From CAZIRO01 sp964541595 (GTDB taxonomy: Bacteria; Acidobacteriota; HRBIN11): a stretch of DNA of 23,510 nucleotides. Positions 8,007 to 15,997 of this stretch are shown here, one piece after another; position 1 is the stretch's first letter, and the number at the start of each line of letters is the position of its first letter. Both the position numbers and the translations under genes were made by a program. A model generated the notes under the pieces. The model saw nothing but the letters and a program-made list of their open reading frames with translations, had not been told where the DNA came from and did not search any database. The stretch lies in NCBI GenBank assembly GCA_964541595.1, contig CAZIRO010000023.1:1-23510 (forward strand). Direction: 5' to 3'.

Positions 8007-8443
8007 GACGGCACCTCGCGATGTTCACGCACCAGTCGATCCACGATCGGTCGGTTCGGGGGCATGATATTGCACCGTGCAAGTTCCGGAATCGGTACCC
8101 ATCGAAACGGAAGCGTATCCGGAAGGGTCTGGTGTTCCGGATCCGGTGTTGCCCAGAAGAATACCACGATCCAGTGACGTCGATCACGCACGTAACTGAT
8201 GTAATCGTAAATGCCACCCACGGAGACACGGATGTGCAGTTTTTCCTGAATTTCCCGCTGCAGTGCAGCACGCAGGTCCTCACCAAATTCCACTTTTCCG
8301 CCGGGAAACTCCCAGTACCCGGCATATCGCTGTCCCGCACGCCGCCGGGTCAGCAGTATGCGTCCCCGGGAATCCAGGATGAGGCCAGCGACGACCACGA
8401 CGACATCAGATGCTCCCTCTCTGTATGGCACATCGCGGGTCAC
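8003..8443 (-). CDS. Nudix hydrolase (MutT-like)
   Basis: This 146-residue single-domain protein has a Nudix box at residues 49-71: G49, E55, then R63-E64-I-Q-E67-K68-L-H70-I. The consensus REUXEEXGU is altered: the last Glu is Lys68 and the Gly is His70. GQRYAGYWEFPGGK just before it is typical of the MutT/8-oxo-dGTPase branch. The family hydrolyses nucleoside diphosphates linked to another moiety; loss of one metal-ligand Glu leaves activity and substrate in doubt. It starts at GTG 8443, with GGGGTG upstream, 12 nt after the decarboxylase stop. It overlaps the next gene by 4 nt. Confidence 0.85.
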   Translation of the reverse strand: MTRDVPYREGASDVVVVVAGLILDSRGRILLTRRRAGQRYAGYWEFPGGKVEFGEDLRAALQREIQEKLHIRVSVGGIYDYISYVRDRRHWIVVFFWATPDPEHQTLPDTLPFRWVPIPELARCNIMPPNRPIVDRLVREHREVPS

Positions 8444-8455
8444 AGCGTCACCCCG

Positions 8456-9844
8456 TTACTCCGCGGCTTCATGGCTGCGCATACGGTCTTCGAGTCGCTG
8501 CAGAATGGAACGGACAGTATCCGCATGCTCGGGTTTCATCAGTACGCTTCGCAGTACCGTGGTTTCCGGCGTGTCGGCGACGAGATTCGGAAACCGGCGT
8601 TGTAACCATGAGGTCGGCAGTTTGAGTTTGCTCAGATAGATCGGCGGACGCATATGGTGCATGGCCTGATCGAAGAGCCAGTCAGTCAGGGCCGTTACCG
8701 CAGATGCGGACTGCGCACGGCGCGGGAAAAATGCGATGATATCCAGCGCCGGTTCGACGACCGGGGCCAGCCATTCGGATTCTTCCAGAAACCGGTAGGC
8801 GGCGAGGGCCGCTGTGCGGGTTCGGGACAGGATGTTCCCCAGACCGGCGTAGGGGTGCAGGGGGAGACACCGCAGGGTGGTCCACAGCGCCGCTGCCGCG
8901 GCACCGGGTCGGGAACATTCGAAACTCACTTCACCGAGGTGGAGTTCCCGTGCGGTGTAGTACGTGTACGGGGATTCGTGGTGATAGTACTGAGCCACGC
9001 CTGGATCGCGATAAACGATACAACCACACCCGTACGGCTGCAGGCCGTGTTTGTGGGGATCGACCACGATGCTGTCGCACATCGGAAGGGATTGGAACGG
9101 TACCGGATGCACTTCCGGCGGTACGCGTTCGGCCAGGAGTTTAAAAAATCCGCCATATGCGGCATCCGCGTGAATACGGAAACCGTACCGGGGTTGCAGG
9201 TACAGGATCTCTTCCAGCGGATCCACGGCACCGAGTCCCGTGGTACCCACGGTGACGACCACGGTACCGATCGGATGACGGCGCAACAGGACTTCCAGAT
9301 GGTCGAGATCCATGCGTCCCTGCGGGTCCACGCTGACCACGGCAAACGGGAGGTTCAGGATTTCGCATGCCCGCCGGATGGTGTAATGCGCATGTTCGCT
9401 GAACACGACCCAGCGGTCCGGATGGATCTGGCGGGTGATCCAGAGCGCCTCAAAATTGGCCACTGTTCCTCCGCTGGTGAGGTGCCCCAGGTGGTCCGTA
9501 TACCCGAGCATCTGGGCGATCTGGGCAACGGCTTCCCGTTCGAGATACGAGGTCGCCGGTCCGCCGTCCAGTGCGTGGTTGTTGGGGTTGATCAGCATGG
9601 TCGTAAAATACGCGAGTACTGCCACCGGATGGGGCGGTTTCAGCATCTGCCCCACATAGTTCGGATGAAAGAAGGGATAACTCTCCCGCAGACGCTCGAA
9701 CAGGGCATCCAGTGCCGTGGTGATCTGTTCGGAGCGCACCTGTACACTCGGGTCCGTCACAAAGGCAGGCCAGTTGGATTGCCACTGGTCATGAAATTCC
9801 AGACACTTCTCCAGCAGTGAAAACCACTCCGACCGTTTCATCAT
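8456..9844 (-). CDS. PLP-dependent group II amino acid decarboxylase family protein
   Basis: The 462-residue protein belongs to the group II PLP decarboxylase family (glutamate, aromatic amino acid and tyrosine decarboxylases). Motifs: HLTSGGTVANFEAL (121-134, phosphate binding and family signature), HADAAYGGF (225-233, cofactor-binding Asp227) and DPHKHGLQPYGCG (262-274) with Schiff-base Lys265. VGQMLKPPHPVAVLA near 64-78 is also typical. The substrate amino acid cannot be read from the sequence. ATG 9844 is chosen because AGGA stands 6 nt before it; ATG 9841 is possible. The frame is open to 10018, but that sequence covers the promoter region and has no family similarity. First gene of the decarboxylase-Nudix-sulfatase-like operon. 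Confidence 0.88.
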   Translation of the reverse strand: MMKRSEWFSLLEKCLEFHDQWQSNWPAFVTDPSVQVRSEQITTALDALFERLRESYPFFHPNYVGQMLKPPHPVAVLAYFTTMLINPNNHALDGGPATSYLEREAVAQIAQMLGYTDHLGHLTSGGTVANFEALWITRQIHPDRWVVFSEHAHYTIRRACEILNLPFAVVSVDPQGRMDLDHLEVLLRRHPIGTVVVTVGTTGLGAVDPLEEILYLQPRYGFRIHADAAYGGFFKLLAERVPPEVHPVPFQSLPMCDSIVVDPHKHGLQPYGCGCIVYRDPGVAQYYHHESPYTYYTARELHLGEVSFECSRPGAAAAALWTTLRCLPLHPYAGLGNILSRTRTAALAAYRFLEESEWLAPVVEPALDIIAFFPRRAQSASAVTALTDWLFDQAMHHMRPPIYLSKLKLPTSWLQRRFPNLVADTPETTVLRSVLMKPEHADTVRSILQRLEDRMRSHEAAE

Positions 9845-9926
9845 ACGACATCCTACCCGGTTGAATGGAATCGCACCGCAAATGCCCCATACAGCGCGAA
9901 CGACGACACCGCGGGAACGGAATGTT

Positions 9927-9954
9927 ATTTTATGTCGGTACAGGGAAAGATCAA
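9927..9954 (-). promoter_or_regulatory. Sigma70-type promoter of the decarboxylase operon
   Basis: On the minus strand TTGATC (9949-9954) is followed after 16 bp by TAAAAT (9927-9932), about 80 bp before the decarboxylase start. This AT-rich patch stands out in a GC-rich gap (9845-10027). Confidence 0.6.
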
Positions 9955-10027
9955 ATGGCGACGGGGTTCGGATGGCAAATCCCGGGTCCCGGGTGGCGGT
10001 TGTAACGGGTGCATACACCGCCGCGAA

Positions 10028-11020
10028 TCAGTGTCCCATAAACCGCTCACCCGCAGACACGGCAAAGGGTAACGTATTTTCTTTCGGCGGAATGGGACAA
10101 TTATACGCGTCTGCATAAGCGCACAGCGGGACGTACGCCTTGTTCAGATCGAGGATATACGATCCGTCCGGTTGACGGACTGCTTCGACGTATCGACCGA
10201 CCGGATACGTGGTCTTCCCGGTCGTCGCATCGCGGAACAGGATGAACAGTACGGACGGGTCATTCCCCTCTTCAATGAACGCGCGCAAACGGTATGTCTT
10301 CCCCCGATAGGTGAATTCCAGCCAGCCGACTTCCGGCATCGGGGTTTGCAGCCCACGGGAAGTTTCAATCCAGGCAGTCCGATGGGACGGTCCAGGGATG
10401 AGGCGGGCGCGAAACCGCATCTCGGGGTTGTACGGAAACAGATCGAACCGCGCGATCGGCAGGGGCCGTTCACGCATCGAACGAAAGATCAGCACACGAC
10501 CATAGGGAGGGTGATGGCTCAGATGCAAGGGCCATTCCCCCCAGCGGAACGTGCCGCCTGGAGTGGTGAAATGCTGCGTTGCCGGCTGCCATGTTCCCTG
10601 CAGCGTCATCGGATCCCATTGAATGAGTTGCTCCAGACGACCCTGCCGGGAATCCCACTGCACGCGAAACTGCTGATCGCGGAACACGATCGCCAGGGCA
10701 GCATCGTCCGGAGGGTGCGGGGTTTGTTGCCACCGGGGAGATGCGGCAGCGGCCGGATCACGGGTGTACAGACCGGAGCCGGCTTTCAGGTAAAACACCG
10801 TGCGCACACCGATCGGAGAGGTTGGACTCCACTGGAATCGACGCAGACGGGCGATCCACCACTGGCGCACATCCGCCGGCGCTTTGACCAGCGGATCAAC
10901 AGCGGGCGAACGTTTGCTCAGGTCGAAATAATCACGAACGAACGCGGGTCTGTGGGTTCCGAAGAATGCCAGCACGATCCATATGGCATAGACCGGTATA
11001 CGACCGATATGAGCACGCAT
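10028..11020 (-). CDS. DUF1684 domain protein, probably exported
   Basis: The 330-residue product starts with a basic/hydrophobic segment (VYAIWIVLAFFG, about residues 9-20) that looks like a signal peptide or anchor. The rest matches the DUF1684 family. The middle carries WLEFTYRGKTYRLRAFIEEG and LFILFRDATTGKTTYPVGRYVEA. The C-terminus carries the family signature LDLNKAYVPLCAYADAYNCPIPPKENTLP. Family function is not established. It starts 5 nt after the hemL stop, with GGAGG inside the hemL 3' end, so it is co-transcribed with hemL; I see no biochemical link between them. Stop TGA. Confidence 0.85.
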   Translation of the reverse strand: MRAHIGRIPVYAIWIVLAFFGTHRPAFVRDYFDLSKRSPAVDPLVKAPADVRQWWIARLRRFQWSPTSPIGVRTVFYLKAGSGLYTRDPAAAASPRWQQTPHPPDDAALAIVFRDQQFRVQWDSRQGRLEQLIQWDPMTLQGTWQPATQHFTTPGGTFRWGEWPLHLSHHPPYGRVLIFRSMRERPLPIARFDLFPYNPEMRFRARLIPGPSHRTAWIETSRGLQTPMPEVGWLEFTYRGKTYRLRAFIEEGNDPSVLFILFRDATTGKTTYPVGRYVEAVRQPDGSYILDLNKAYVPLCAYADAYNCPIPPKENTLPFAVSAGERFMGH

Positions 11021-11025
11021 GGCCG

Positions 11026-12327
11026 TTATTCCTCCGTCGTCGTTTGCAGATGGGCGATCGCATCGGCGAATCGGGATACCGTATCCTGGATCACCGCATC
11101 GTCATGCGCAAGGGAGACAAACCACGCCTCGAACGGCGACGGGGGAAGGTGTACACCCCGGTCGAGCATGGCGTGAAACAGCACACGGAATCGGCGGGTG
11201 TTCGACTGTTGCACTTCCGTCAGATTGCGCGGCGGATGTGCACGAAAGAACAGGCAGAGCATCCCGGTGACCCATACCACGGTGGCCGGGATCTCCGCCT
11301 GATCGAGTAGACGTTGCAGGTGTTCGGCGAGCGTACGGGTGGTGTGTTCCAGGCGAATATACGCATCCGGCTGTTCCTGCAATTCCTGCAGGGTCGCGTT
11401 ACCGGCAGCCACAGCGACGGGGTTGCCCGCGAGCGTCCCGGCCTGATACACCGGCCCTTCCGGCGCGACCTGGTCCATATATCTGGAGGGTCCGGCGTAT
11501 GCAGCCAGGGGGAATCCCCCACCGATGACCTTACCCAGTGTGATGAGATCGGGTTCAATTCCCGACCAGGTGGACCATCCGCCCCAGGTGACGCGAAATC
11601 CCGTGATGACCTCATCAAAAATGAGCAGTGCACCGTATCGAAGTGTGAGTTCCCGCAGTCCCTCCAGAAATCCGGGTTCCGGTCGTACCAGTCCCATATT
11701 GCCAGCGATGGGTTCAACGATCACGGCGGCGATGTCATTGCTGTGTTCACGGAACACCCGCTGGACCGCCTCCAGGTCATTATACGGCACGGAAAGCGTC
11801 GTGCGTGCGATGTCCCGCGGGACACCGGGAGACGACGGGACACCGAGCGTCAGTGCACCGGATCCCGCTTCGACCAGGAAATAGTCTGCATGTCCATGGT
11901 ACCCCCCATCGAATTTCAGAATGAGGGTCCGACCGGTGGCCGCACGTGCCAGGCGAACGGCGGTCATCGTCGCTTCCGTGCCCGAGTTCACGAACCGCAC
12001 CTTATCAACGAACGGCAACGCGGCAGCGATCCGCTCGGCGAGTTCCACATCCATCGGCGAGGGCATCCCGAACGAACTGCCGCGGTTGGCGGCGCGCTGG
12101 ACGGCGGCAACGACCCGCGGATGGGCATGCCCGAGGATGAGCGCGCCCCATGACATGACGTAATCGTAGTATTCCCGTTGTTCCACGTCCCAGATACGTG
12201 CGCCATCGCCGCGTACGATCCAGCGCGGCACACCGCCGACCGCACGGAACGCACGCACCGGAGAGTGCACGCCTCCCGGGATCACCTTCCGGGCACGTTG
12301 CCACCATTGGTCGTTGTGGTCCCGCAT
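11026..12327 (-). CDS. hemL: Glutamate-1-semialdehyde 2,1-aminomutase
   Basis: The 433-residue enzyme converts glutamate-1-semialdehyde to 5-aminolevulinate using PLP, in the C5 route to haem and other tetrapyrroles. Diagnostic motifs: GGVHSPVRAF (18-27), FVNSGTEATMTAVRLAR (112-128), DGGYHGHAD (140-148), EPIAGNMG (205-212), FDEVITGFR (237-245) and LGKVIGGGFPLAAYAG, with Schiff-base Lys266. Length is normal for GSAM. ATG 12327 is chosen: it begins MRDHNDQWW shortly before the first conserved motif and has a G-rich ribosome site (GGGGGGACC) upstream. The frame is open to 12504, but that part overlaps the neighbouring gene. The 124-bp gap upstream (12328-12451) has a small GTGTGC/GCACAC hairpin and no convincing promoter. 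Confidence 0.95.
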   Translation of the reverse strand: MRDHNDQWWQRARKVIPGGVHSPVRAFRAVGGVPRWIVRGDGARIWDVEQREYYDYVMSWGALILGHAHPRVVAAVQRAANRGSSFGMPSPMDVELAERIAAALPFVDKVRFVNSGTEATMTAVRLARAATGRTLILKFDGGYHGHADYFLVEAGSGALTLGVPSSPGVPRDIARTTLSVPYNDLEAVQRVFREHSNDIAAVIVEPIAGNMGLVRPEPGFLEGLRELTLRYGALLIFDEVITGFRVTWGGWSTWSGIEPDLITLGKVIGGGFPLAAYAGPSRYMDQVAPEGPVYQAGTLAGNPVAVAAGNATLQELQEQPDAYIRLEHTTRTLAEHLQRLLDQAEIPATVVWVTGMLCLFFRAHPPRNLTEVQQSNTRRFRVLFHAMLDRGVHLPPSPFEAWFVSLAHDDAVIQDTVSRFADAIAHLQTTTEE

Positions 12328-12451
12328 GGTCCCCCCGTCCGGGTGTATCGGATATGGGTGGATGGTGCCGTTTCGGGGTATAACGGTTCCGTTCCCGGCG
12401 CTGTTCCCCGTAACCGGATCGCCACACCTCTGTGTGCCATGGCTGCACACC

Positions 12452-13627
12452 TTACATGTTCGGTCGATGCCGCTCCAGCAGGGCCTGCTGGAGTTCGCGT
12501 GCACGCGATTCCGGCAGGATTTCCTGCAGCCCGTATATCATTCCGTACAGGATGTCTTCCAGGATGGAAGTCATTTCTCGATACCGTGTGTCGAAATCCA
12601 GATGGGCAAAATTGCGCACGAACGTGTCATAATCGATTTCACCGTAAATTCCGATTTCCACGTCTTTCAACCGGTGCGGCAGCGCTGCACGGATCGGCGC
12701 GAGGACTTCCTGCAGATACTGCCGAACACCTTCCTCTCCGATCTCTTCCAGGATGGTTTCCACGATCTCCTGGAACATTTCATTATACCGTTGCACGAGA
12801 TCCTGCAAGAGGTACTCCTGATACTCTTCATGATGCATTGCCGGCTTCCGGTCTGCGGACACGGCAGGCGCGGTGGCCGGTTCCCGGAATTCCAGCACGT
12901 GCACCAGCCGCAGTGCCCAGAGTAGTCGTACCGTTTCAAAACTGTTCAGATAACTGGTGGCGCAGATCGTTCGGATGGAAAACCGTCCGTTACACTGACT
13001 CAACACGTGATTTTCTTCCGGTGTCAGCGACAGGGCGATGTGGCTCCAGGATTCCCGGGGTGCCAGGACAGGCACCTGATCCAGGGATCCCACCCCCCGT
13101 GCGACGATCGACCAGCGGCGGACGCGCCGGGCGCCTTCAAAGACCATCAGGGGCGTCTCGATCGCCAGATCCACCATCCCCGGGACGCTCTCTTCCGGTT
13201 CCAGCACATAGACACGGTAGGTCCCCGCGCGGAAGTTCAGGGAATCCCATACAATCGTCTCCACCTGCGTGCGGAGCGCGTTGGTCAACTCTTCCGGCGC
13301 AAGGATCCCGAGTTCGATGAGCACGGCACCGAGTTTCTTTTTCGTCTGCAGCATCTGACGGGTGGCCATTTCCAGCTGCTGCACGTCGATGGTACCGCGC
13401 AGGAGGAGGACTTCCCCGAGCCGATCGTCCGGATCGTTCGAATATGCGAATGCAATGTGCCCGTCCCGGAGGAGCACGGCCCGCTGGACGGCCCTGTTAT
13501 CCAGAACGACGATGCCGTTGAACGCTTCCTGCCAGAGCTGGAACAGCACTTCACCGAGATTGCGATCCTCGAGGGATCCCTCCAGGGCTAACCGTTCCGG
13601 GGGAATCCACTGTTCCCATGTCGTCAT
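12452..13627 (-). CDS. DUF4388 (PATAN) domain protein
   Basis: The 391-residue protein begins with a DUF4388/PATAN-type module (about 13-150): LEGSLEDRNLGEVLFQLW, then FNGIVVLDN, LLRDGHIAFAYS, DRLGEVLLLRG, KKLGAVLIELGILAPEELTNAL and QVETIVWDSLNFRAGTY. These domains accompany two-component and second-messenger proteins and are thought to mediate protein contacts. A middle region (about 160-265) contains a short winged-helix-like stretch (EENHVLSQCNGRFSIRTI). The last 110 residues are strongly helical. No enzyme motif was seen. ATG 13627 overlaps the GGDEF stop as ATGA, so the two are translated together and probably act together. Confidence 0.82.
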   Translation of the reverse strand: MTTWEQWIPPERLALEGSLEDRNLGEVLFQLWQEAFNGIVVLDNRAVQRAVLLRDGHIAFAYSNDPDDRLGEVLLLRGTIDVQQLEMATRQMLQTKKKLGAVLIELGILAPEELTNALRTQVETIVWDSLNFRAGTYRVYVLEPEESVPGMVDLAIETPLMVFEGARRVRRWSIVARGVGSLDQVPVLAPRESWSHIALSLTPEENHVLSQCNGRFSIRTICATSYLNSFETVRLLWALRLVHVLEFREPATAPAVSADRKPAMHHEEYQEYLLQDLVQRYNEMFQEIVETILEEIGEEGVRQYLQEVLAPIRAALPHRLKDVEIGIYGEIDYDTFVRNFAHLDFDTRYREMTSILEDILYGMIYGLQEILPESRARELQQALLERHRPNM

Positions 13628-15048
13628 GATGCCCCCGTTCTTCCCGACGTGTTCTGGAAAACCTCGGCGACAGCGATACCGTTTTTTGTCGTATTTTTGA
13701 CGCGGTACATGGCCTTATCGGCCGCCTGCACGAGTTCTTCCTTGGTGCGGCCGTGAATGGGAAAAGTGGCCACGCCGAAACTTGCTGTTAAACGGACGCC
13801 CAGACCCTCTGCGGAGAGAAACGGCTGGTTGGCGATCTCATTGCGCAGACGTTCGGCAACCTGTATGGCCCCCTGGGTATCCGTTTCGGGAAGGATGATA
13901 CAGAACTCGTCTCCCCCGTAGCGCACCACACGATCGGATCCGCGCACTGCCAGGATCATCCGATGTGCAACTTCCTGGAGCGCTTTGCTGCCCATCATGT
14001 GGCCGTACTGCTCATTCACGGCACGCAGGTTGTCCAGGTCAACAAAGATGATCGACAATCGGGCGCCGAACCGTTCGGAACGGCGGATCTCTTCCGCCAG
14101 AAACCGTTCAAAGTACCGGCGGTTGTATGCATCGGTCAGGTCGTCCTTGAAGTTCAGTTCCTGGGTCTGCATCTGCACGAGCATGTGATGGAACACGGGA
14201 CCGAGATCACCGGCAAGCGTCCGCAGGATGGCCACCATACTCGGCGTGAAGTTTCCCGTCGAACCGGTCGTCTTCGCCAGGAGAAAACCACCGAGCGACT
14301 TCTGCGGGGTCTGAATGGGCAGGATGAGTACGGCACGGATTTCCGGCATCGGATGGTGTGCCTGGCGCGTGTATGCGGCCGGTGAGGGCAGCAGTACGGG
14401 CGTCGCCTGGCGGAATTTTTCCAGAAGATCTTCCGGTCGGAATCCCATGAATCCCCAGGTGAAGTCTCCCGGCTGGCTGTTGCCCCGCTGTTGCTGAACT
14501 TCCAGCTGGCCGCTGTGCGGGTGAGTGAGCAACAGCGCGCCGTAATCCGCCTGGCTGATCTCCATGGCGGCGTCCATGGCGAGGTTCAGGAGTTTTTCCA
14601 GATCCCCGAGCGACCGACTGATCTCCCGGATGAATTGCAACAGGGTTTGTTCCGCGTGGGTGACTTCCATCCAGGGACGGGGCGGGGGATGGCGCACGGC
14701 ATCGAGCGCGCGTTGCAAGCGGGCGACATCGGCGTCTTCTTCCAGGTAGTAATCGACCCCCCGGCGCATCCAGTATACGGCGGTTTCCAGGTCCGCAGGA
14801 CCCACCGCGATCCAGTGCTGTGCCATGTTTTCAATACGGATAGCCTGGACCCACGGTTCCGGCTCCTCCATACAGGCGACGTGGACGACCACGATATCGG
14901 TTCCCTGTGTCCGCAACCGGTCCAGCGCCCGGGCACTGTCTTCGAACCGTTCGACCGTAAAGTCGCTCGACTGTGCGAGCCACTGTTGCCATGTCGAAGG
15001 TCCGGAACCCTTGGGCAACACCAGAAATACGGTGGACATGGGTCTCAT
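13624..15048 (-). CDS. Pseudo-receiver/GAF/GGDEF diguanylate cyclase
   Basis: The 474-residue cytoplasmic protein has three parts. Residues 5-118 resemble a response-regulator receiver, but the phospho-Asp site reads DIVVVHVAC with His56 in place of Asp, so it should not be phosphorylated in the usual way. Residues about 130-290 look like a GAF sensor domain. Residues 295-462 are a GGDEF domain: FVDLDNLRAVNEQYGHMMG (metal-binding Asp337), intact YGGDEF (377-382) and an inhibitory-site RGSD (369-372) exactly five residues before it. It should make cyclic di-GMP with product inhibition; the signal is unknown. ATG 15048 is used, but ATG 15039 is equally possible as neither has a strong ribosome site. 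It lies 66 bp after the stomatin gene and overlaps the DUF4388 gene by 4 nt. Confidence 0.9.
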   Translation of the reverse strand: MRPMSTVFLVLPKGSGPSTWQQWLAQSSDFTVERFEDSARALDRLRTQGTDIVVVHVACMEEPEPWVQAIRIENMAQHWIAVGPADLETAVYWMRRGVDYYLEEDADVARLQRALDAVRHPPPRPWMEVTHAEQTLLQFIREISRSLGDLEKLLNLAMDAAMEISQADYGALLLTHPHSGQLEVQQQRGNSQPGDFTWGFMGFRPEDLLEKFRQATPVLLPSPAAYTRQAHHPMPEIRAVLILPIQTPQKSLGGFLLAKTTGSTGNFTPSMVAILRTLAGDLGPVFHHMLVQMQTQELNFKDDLTDAYNRRYFERFLAEEIRRSERFGARLSIIFVDLDNLRAVNEQYGHMMGSKALQEVAHRMILAVRGSDRVVRYGGDEFCIILPETDTQGAIQVAERLRNEIANQPFLSAEGLGVRLTASFGVATFPIHGRTKEELVQAADKAMYRVKNTTKNGIAVAEVFQNTSGRTGAS

Positions 15049-15114
15049 CTCAATGACGTGTTCCAGTGGACCATACGGTCAACACACGTCGACGCGTGCA
15101 CGCAACGCGACGGT

Positions 15115-15885
15115 TCAGGACCCTCCCTGTTGGGCACGAATGAATGGTGTCACCAGATCCAGCGGGATAGGAAATACGACGGTCGTGGCACGTTCAGACG
15201 CGATCTCGGTGAGGGTCTGCAGAAACCGTAATTGCAGGGTCATCGGCTGTTCGGAAAGAATCCGTGCGGCTTCCTGCAGCATCCGGGACGCCTGCAGTTC
15301 GCCTTCTGCATGGATCACCTTGGCTCTGCGTTCACGTTCCGCTTCCGCCTGGCGGGCCATGGCGCGTTGCATTGTTTGCGGCAGGTCCACGTGTTTGAGT
15401 TCTACCAGGGTGACCTTGACTCCCCAGGGATCCGTATGGCGATCCAGGATCTGCTGCAGTTTGATATTCAACTTCTCCCGCTGCGACAGAAGTTCGTCCA
15501 GTTCCACCTCACCGAGCACACTGCGCAGTGTGGTCTGGGCCAGTTGGGACGTTGCATAGTGATAGTTCTCGACCTCGACGATGGCCTTCTTGGGTTCGAA
15601 TACCCGGTAGTATACCACCGCATTGACCTTCACACTCACGTTGTCCTTCGTAATGATGTCCTGCGGCGGAACGTCATGGACCGTGACGCGGAGGTCCACC
15701 CGGAGCAAACGGTCGATAAACGGAATGATAATCACCAGGCCGGGACCCCGGACGTTGGGGAGCAGCCGACCCAGTCGGAAGACAACGCCGCGTTCATACT
15801 CACGTAAGATGAATACGGCGGATTTGAGGATCATCAAACCAAAGAAAATCCCCAACACCATCAGATAGAACAACAGCTGTGCCAT
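15115..15885 (-). CDS. Stomatin/prohibitin-like SPFH-domain protein (slipin)
   Basis: The 256-residue protein has one N-terminal membrane segment (residues 3-26) and then an SPFH domain: REYERGVVFRLGRL (28-41), GPGLVIIIPFIDR, DLRVTVHDVPPQDIITKDNVSVKVNAVVYY and LRSVLGEVELDELLSQRE. It ends in a charged coiled-coil (RQAEAERERRAKVIHAEGE) typical of slipins. These proteins form membrane-associated oligomers, and nfeD-stomatin pairs are widespread; NfeD proteases are reported to cleave the partner stomatin C-terminus. The nfeD gene lies 112 bp upstream on the same strand. The start ATG 15885 has GGGAGG five bases before it. Its own promoter is at 15943-15971, so it can be expressed separately from nfeD. 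Confidence 0.92.
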   Translation of the reverse strand: MAQLLFYLMVLGIFFGLMILKSAVFILREYERGVVFRLGRLLPNVRGPGLVIIIPFIDRLLRVDLRVTVHDVPPQDIITKDNVSVKVNAVVYYRVFEPKKAIVEVENYHYATSQLAQTTLRSVLGEVELDELLSQREKLNIKLQQILDRHTDPWGVKVTLVELKHVDLPQTMQRAMARQAEAERERRAKVIHAEGELQASRMLQEAARILSEQPMTLQLRFLQTLTEIASERATTVVFPIPLDLVTPFIRAQQGGS

Positions 15886-15942
15886 AGCGTCCTCCCGGCG
15901 AGGGTGCGTTTCACGATGCCACTGTCCACCCGATGTGAGTGC

Positions 15943-15971
15943 ATTCTATCGAATTTTTCTTTTCGGGTAAA
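15943..15971 (-). promoter_or_regulatory. Sigma70-type promoter of the stomatin gene
   Basis: TTTACC (15966-15971) and TAGAAT (15943-15948) are spaced by 17 bp on the minus strand, in an AT-rich patch between nfeD and the stomatin gene. The context CGATAGAATG is identical to the -10 region of the promoter at 20064-20092. Confidence 0.6.
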
Positions 15972-15977
15972 GAACAG

Positions 15978-15991
15978 GCGTTCCAGAACGC
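15978..15991 (-). terminator. Weak hairpin after nfeD, possible terminator
   Basis: Minus-strand GCGTT-CTGG-AACGC forms a short stem seven bases after the nfeD stop, followed by CTGTTCTTT. The U tract is poor, so at most this is a weak terminator between nfeD and the stomatin promoter. Confidence 0.25.
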
Positions 15992-15997
15992 GGGTAG

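Noticed and set aside
9845..10018. Longer decarboxylase start at 10018
   Set aside because: The extension would translate the promoter TTGATC-16-TAAAAT and has no family match.
12328..12504. Longer hemL start at 12504
   Set aside because: The extension runs into the DUF4388 gene and has no aminomutase similarity; ATG 12327 fits family length.
15086..15109. Palindrome-rich stretch (GCGTGCACGC, CGTCGACG) upstream of the GGDEF gene
   Set aside because: Short perfect palindromes of this size are common in GC-rich DNA; no promoter or known site lines up with it.
13285..15231. Long antisense frames opposite the minus-strand genes (for example 14491-15231 +)
   Set aside because: Expected from GC-rich codon bias; they lack family motifs and ribosome sites.
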